Part shown: piece by piece, positions 8,127 to 10,888 of the stretch | Position numbering within the stretch: the first letter of the stretch is position 1 | Layout of the letters: the number at the start of each line of letters is the position of its first letter | Source of the DNA: CAYLYP01 sp964387795 | GTDB lineage: Bacteria; Bacteroidota; Bacteroidia; Bacteroidales; UBA7960 | Assembly (NCBI GenBank): GCA_964387795.1 | Contig: CAYLYP010000097.1 | Span: forward strand, 1-10,888 | Direction of reading: 5' to 3' | Length of the DNA stretch: 10,888 nucleotides | The notes under the pieces: model-generated | The model's input: only the letters and a program-made list of their open reading frames with translations | Database searches by the model: none | Told to the model about the DNA's origin: nothing | Program-made: the position numbers and the translations under genes

Positions 8127-10669
8127 TAGTCTAAACCTTTGATCACCAAGCTTTCAATACCCCGATCGTCGACTATCTTCACTGCTATCCGTTTATGATC
8201 TCCACGTGTGAATGGCAGTGATTCAGTACCTCGATATTGATCAATAAGGCTATCATCAATACTTGTCTTCAAGTCTTTAGCTAGTTTAGACCAGCCTTCT
8301 TTATCACCTGCCAATGGGAGAAAAACCTGCTTAGGGAATAGACTTCTGCCATCATAATCGGTATCGAGCATCCACATAGCTATCTTGTCTTTTCCACCGG
8401 ATTCGATCTGGCCAGAACGAGTGTTGTAATAATCAAAACCCTGGACTTTAACCTGGTATTTACCGTCCTTGCATTTCTCTACTATTACTTCAGGTTGCCC
8501 TATCAGCCAAAATGAGTCGTTAGACGCTCTCTTTTTCTTCAGGTCTTCGGTCAGTAGATCAGCATTCATCTGCACGCGAAGTAATTGAACTCCAGGCCAA
8601 TTCGTCTCATCGATGTCCTTTGAAGCCTCAGGATCAAACTGGAATGCTGCAAAGATCAGTATCTTTGGCTTGGGTACTAAGCTTTGAGCCTCTTCCAGGG
8701 CTAATGCAACCTGACGCTGCTCCAAGGGCATAAACTCAGAAGCGAAGGATACTGCCACCCTTTCTGGAACGAGTTTATCTGATTCAGGGATGGTCTCGGC
8801 TACAGCATGAATCCAGCGATAACCGGGAATAACTTCTATTCTCGAAAATCGTATGTATTGGTTACTTTTCCCACGAACACCTGTTTTAAGCAGCTCATCT
8901 CGCCATTCCGATTGCCGAAGCGTCTCCCCTGACCTGGCGATGCTATCATCTGAAACTGGCTCTGAGCCGTTAACAATCTCATCAATGCTCTTAACAGCAG
9001 GGGCAGGTACAGCTTCGACTGTGAAGGGTCCCGTAACACGGGCTTTGCCTCGTTCTACTTTTGGTTGTTGAACTAAGTCTTCATCAGGAGTAGGTTCTTC
9101 ATTCGCTATAGAGCCCAAGGTAACATGAGGTACTTTCCTATACTTAAACCCACTACTTATACCTTCATGGGGGCGAGCCAGTTCAAAATACTCGAACAAT
9201 GATGTCATTAGTCTCTGCTTTGCCAAAGTAAGAGCAATTCTCGAAGTATCACAGGTAATCCATCGCCTACCGTATTGCTCGGATACAAATGCCGTCGTTC
9301 CGCTTCCACAAGTAATATCCAATACGAGTTCTCCAGGCATTGAAGACATCAACATGCAGCGTTTTACAATCTCATCTGATGTTTGAACAACATAGATTTT
9401 ATTCCCAGCTGCACCAATTTGCTCCCATAAGCTGTTGATAGTAACAACTGGAAAATCATCTAAATATACTTTGCACCCCAGGCTATTTTTCTCCACTTCT
9501 AGTCTATTCTGTTGCTTTAATCTCTCCAATCCATCGTATGAGTACTTCCATTGAGTTCCCTTGGGTGGATAATAATCCTTACCTTTGAAATGGAAAACTT
9601 CTCTTTTTTCAGTCCCTTGTGCGTTAACTCCTAATATTCTGTAAATCTTCCATCTAGGATGTTCTAACATGAATTTCTTCATGTCTCTTCTTTCGTCTCC
9701 AGATAGGGATATAGATTCATCACCATCTGGACTCTCAGCTCGTAAATGCGATCCTGCTGAGTCAGCAAACCACTGCTCGTCTCTATCAAAGTATAACTGA
9801 TTATACTTCACTTTATCTTTATCTTTGGCATACCAGATAACATAAAACACTGCGTTGTTCAGCAGCTTCTTTGCAAACATGACAGACGCCCGTTTGATAG
9901 TTATCTGACTAACGAAGTTTTCAGCTCCAAATATCTCATCTAAAATCAACCTAACTCTATGGACATTCTCATCTGATATTTGCACAAATACACTACCAGA
10001 ATCGCTAAGAAGTAGCTTACATAGTAAAAGTCGATCCCTTAAGTAAGTTAGATAGGAGTGAATTCCCAGTTCCCAGGTATCTCGGAAGGCTTTAATCATC
10101 TCTGGTTCACTGGATAGATCATCATCTTTATCACTCATAGATACTGTGTTTTTATCAACAAATGGCTGGAAGTTTGAACTGTACTTGATTCCGTATGGTG
10201 GGTCAAAGTAAACCATTTGTACTTTCCCGCCCATTCCTTCCTTTTCCAGCAAGGAGTTCATGACAAGTAGGGAATCACCTGCAATCAGGCGGTTTGACCA
10301 ATTATGCTTATGCTTGTAGAATTGGATAGCTTCTCGAATAGGAGGGTTCTCTTCTGGCTTGCTGAATAGCGATATTTCCATCTGGTCATCGTTATCCGTC
10401 TCTCTTTTACGAACTGCTTCAATGATCGTAAGCGGATCAATTCGTTCATGCACATGGAGAGAAACGGTGGGAACTTCAAAACTAAGATGTTCTGCTTTAC
10501 CAGCCCATTGCAGTTGGGGATCTGTATGAGGATCGTAGCTGTAAGTTTTTTGCGCTCCGTCGGGGTCTGTGTCAGGATCGACCATACCAACTGGAGGATT
10601 GTTTAAGCGCTCTTCTTTTGTGTGCAGATAGGCTTCGATAGGACTCGGAGCATCTTTTTTCTTCGACAT
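8126..10669 (-). CDS. mod: Type III DNA methyltransferase Mod subunit (beta-class, N6-adenine type)
   Basis: The 847-residue protein carries DPPY (156-159, motif IV) ahead of the SAM-binding motif I DITCGSGT (450-457). This order defines beta-class methyltransferases, which include type III Mod; DPPY favours N6-adenine as target. The block NRLIAGDSLLVM (126-137) and the segment after DPPY, with ETW-like DTWELGIHSYLTYLRDRL and SVFVQISDEN, are typical of site-specific DNA methyltransferases. Residues about 255-415, between the motifs, form the target-recognition region. Residues about 515-600 are a Pro/Glu-rich linker, and 600-847 form a conserved-looking extension with no motif I can name, probably used for contact with Res. 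The ATG at 10669 follows AGAGGA with a seven-base spacer. The stop TAA overlaps the res ATG by one base. Mod gives recognition to the Mod-Res complex and protects host DNA. The pair matches a family I recall under the label BPTD_3080-type restriction enzymes. The methylated sequence cannot be read from the gene. Confidence 0.92.
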   Translation of the reverse strand: MSKKKDAPSPIEAYLHTKEERLNNPPVGMVDPDTDPDGAQKTYSYDPHTDPQLQWAGKAEHLSFEVPTVSLHVHERIDPLTIIEAVRKRETDNDDQMEISLFSKPEENPPIREAIQFYKHKHNWSNRLIAGDSLLVMNSLLEKEGMGGKVQMVYFDPPYGIKYSSNFQPFVDKNTVSMSDKDDDLSSEPEMIKAFRDTWELGIHSYLTYLRDRLLLCKLLLSDSGSVFVQISDENVHRVRLILDEIFGAENFVSQITIKRASVMFAKKLLNNAVFYVIWYAKDKDKVKYNQLYFDRDEQWFADSAGSHLRAESPDGDESISLSGDERRDMKKFMLEHPRWKIYRILGVNAQGTEKREVFHFKGKDYYPPKGTQWKYSYDGLERLKQQNRLEVEKNSLGCKVYLDDFPVVTINSLWEQIGAAGNKIYVVQTSDEIVKRCMLMSSMPGELVLDITCGSGTTAFVSEQYGRRWITCDTSRIALTLAKQRLMTSLFEYFELARPHEGISSGFKYRKVPHVTLGSIANEEPTPDEDLVQQPKVERGKARVTGPFTVEAVPAPAVKSIDEIVNGSEPVSDDSIARSGETLRQSEWRDELLKTGVRGKSNQYIRFSRIEVIPGYRWIHAVAETIPESDKLVPERVAVSFASEFMPLEQRQVALALEEAQSLVPKPKILIFAAFQFDPEASKDIDETNWPGVQLLRVQMNADLLTEDLKKKRASNDSFWLIGQPEVIVEKCKDGKYQVKVQGFDYYNTRSGQIESGGKDKIAMWMLDTDYDGRSLFPKQVFLPLAGDKEGWSKLAKDLKTSIDDSLIDQYRGTESLPFTRGDHKRIAVKIVDDRGIESLVIKGLD

Positions 10670-10888
10670 CTTTCATTCCTCTGAACGAATAAATCCACCG
10701 TCCAACTAAATAATTCAAACTATCTTTGGAGCTCATCATATCGAAGATTAGCCCCAAACTCCAATACAGCATCAGACTGACATTTTCTGATTTTGCAACC
10801 TTGTAGCAAACGTCAAATCTGTCAACTCAAAAATCTGTCTCATCCTTGCTCATCCTGATTTGTCAGCATACAGGGTAGTGCTTTCCTG
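10670..10888. other. Non-coding region upstream of mod
   Basis: No supported gene was found on either strand. A minus-strand frame of 66 codons reaching in from the mod start (10772-10572) lies mainly inside mod and has no ribosome-binding site of note. The stretch contains the mod ribosome-binding site, a weak promoter candidate, and two pairs of short direct repeats: AAATCTGTC at 10815-10823 and 10831-10839, and CTCATCCT at 10839-10846 and 10849-10856. A plus-strand open frame at its right end is discussed as a finding. Confidence 0.5.
10735..10764 (-). promoter_or_regulatory. Weak sigma70-type promoter candidate for mod and the downstream cluster
   Basis: Minus strand: TTGGAG (10764-10759), 18-base spacer, TATGAT (10740-10735). 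The -10 matches five of six consensus bases, the -35 only three. It would give a leader of roughly 60 bases before the mod ATG. A TTGACA at 10825-10820 is a perfect -35 but has no acceptable -10 at 16-18 bases, so I prefer this site, with low confidence. Confidence 0.3.

Noticed and set aside
10285..10772. Two minus-strand frames (101 and 66 codons) overlapping the start of mod
   Set aside because: They are out of frame with the mod N-terminal region and have no domain signal; the mod start with AGAGGA is far better supported.
1..10888. CRISPR arrays, tRNA/rRNA genes, transposases or integrases
   Set aside because: No regularly spaced repeats, no tRNA-like cloverleaf and no recombinase motifs were seen on either strand.

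Overview
The window looks like a bacterial accessory region, a defence island beside phage-derived DNA. I cannot name the species. All the large genes are bacterial or phage families, Shine-Dalgarno sites of the AGAGGA/GGAG type precede them, and GC is moderate to low and uneven. By hand count, 60-base samples give about 55% GC in the phage fragment, 45-57% in parts of the restriction-modification genes and 27-33% in parts of the accessory genes. The scaffold has a 100-N gap whose two flanks share an identical 55-base sequence, which suggests a short-read, probably metagenomic, draft assembly.

Layout, left to right. Positions 2-274 (+) hold the C-terminal end of a phage head-morphogenesis protein of the Mu gpF / SPP1 gp7 type. 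It converges on a block of five genes on the minus strand. In transcription order (right to left) these are: mod (10669-8126), a beta-class DNA methyltransferase of a type III system; res (8126-5173), its helicase-endonuclease, start coupled to mod by TAATG; a 711-residue protein joining a PHP phosphoesterase domain, a Schlafen-like AlbA_2 domain, a helical linker and a C-terminal region resembling TaqI/Eco57I-type target-recognition domains (5126-2991); a P-loop GTPase with a C-terminal hydrophobic DUF697-like region (2895-1804); and a 465-residue protein with a HEPN-type RNxxxH motif near its C-terminus (1721-324, TTG start). Intergenic gaps are -1, 46, 95 and 82 bases, so one transcript is plausible. 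A 219-base non-coding stretch to the right of mod carries a weak promoter candidate and short direct repeats.

How the parts could work together (inference). Mod and Res would methylate and cut DNA. The PHP/AlbA_2/TRD-like protein looks like an additional DNA- or nucleotide-directed effector. The GTPase and HEPN protein resemble, as separate genes, the NTPase-plus-HEPN RNase arrangement of the anticodon nucleases PrrC and RloC, which back up restriction systems. I recognise each component but not the whole arrangement, so the three genes downstream of res are the best candidate here for an undescribed defence module.

The apparent break in res is an assembly artefact. Collapsing the duplicated 55 bases together with the 100 Ns restores one continuous 932-residue frame.
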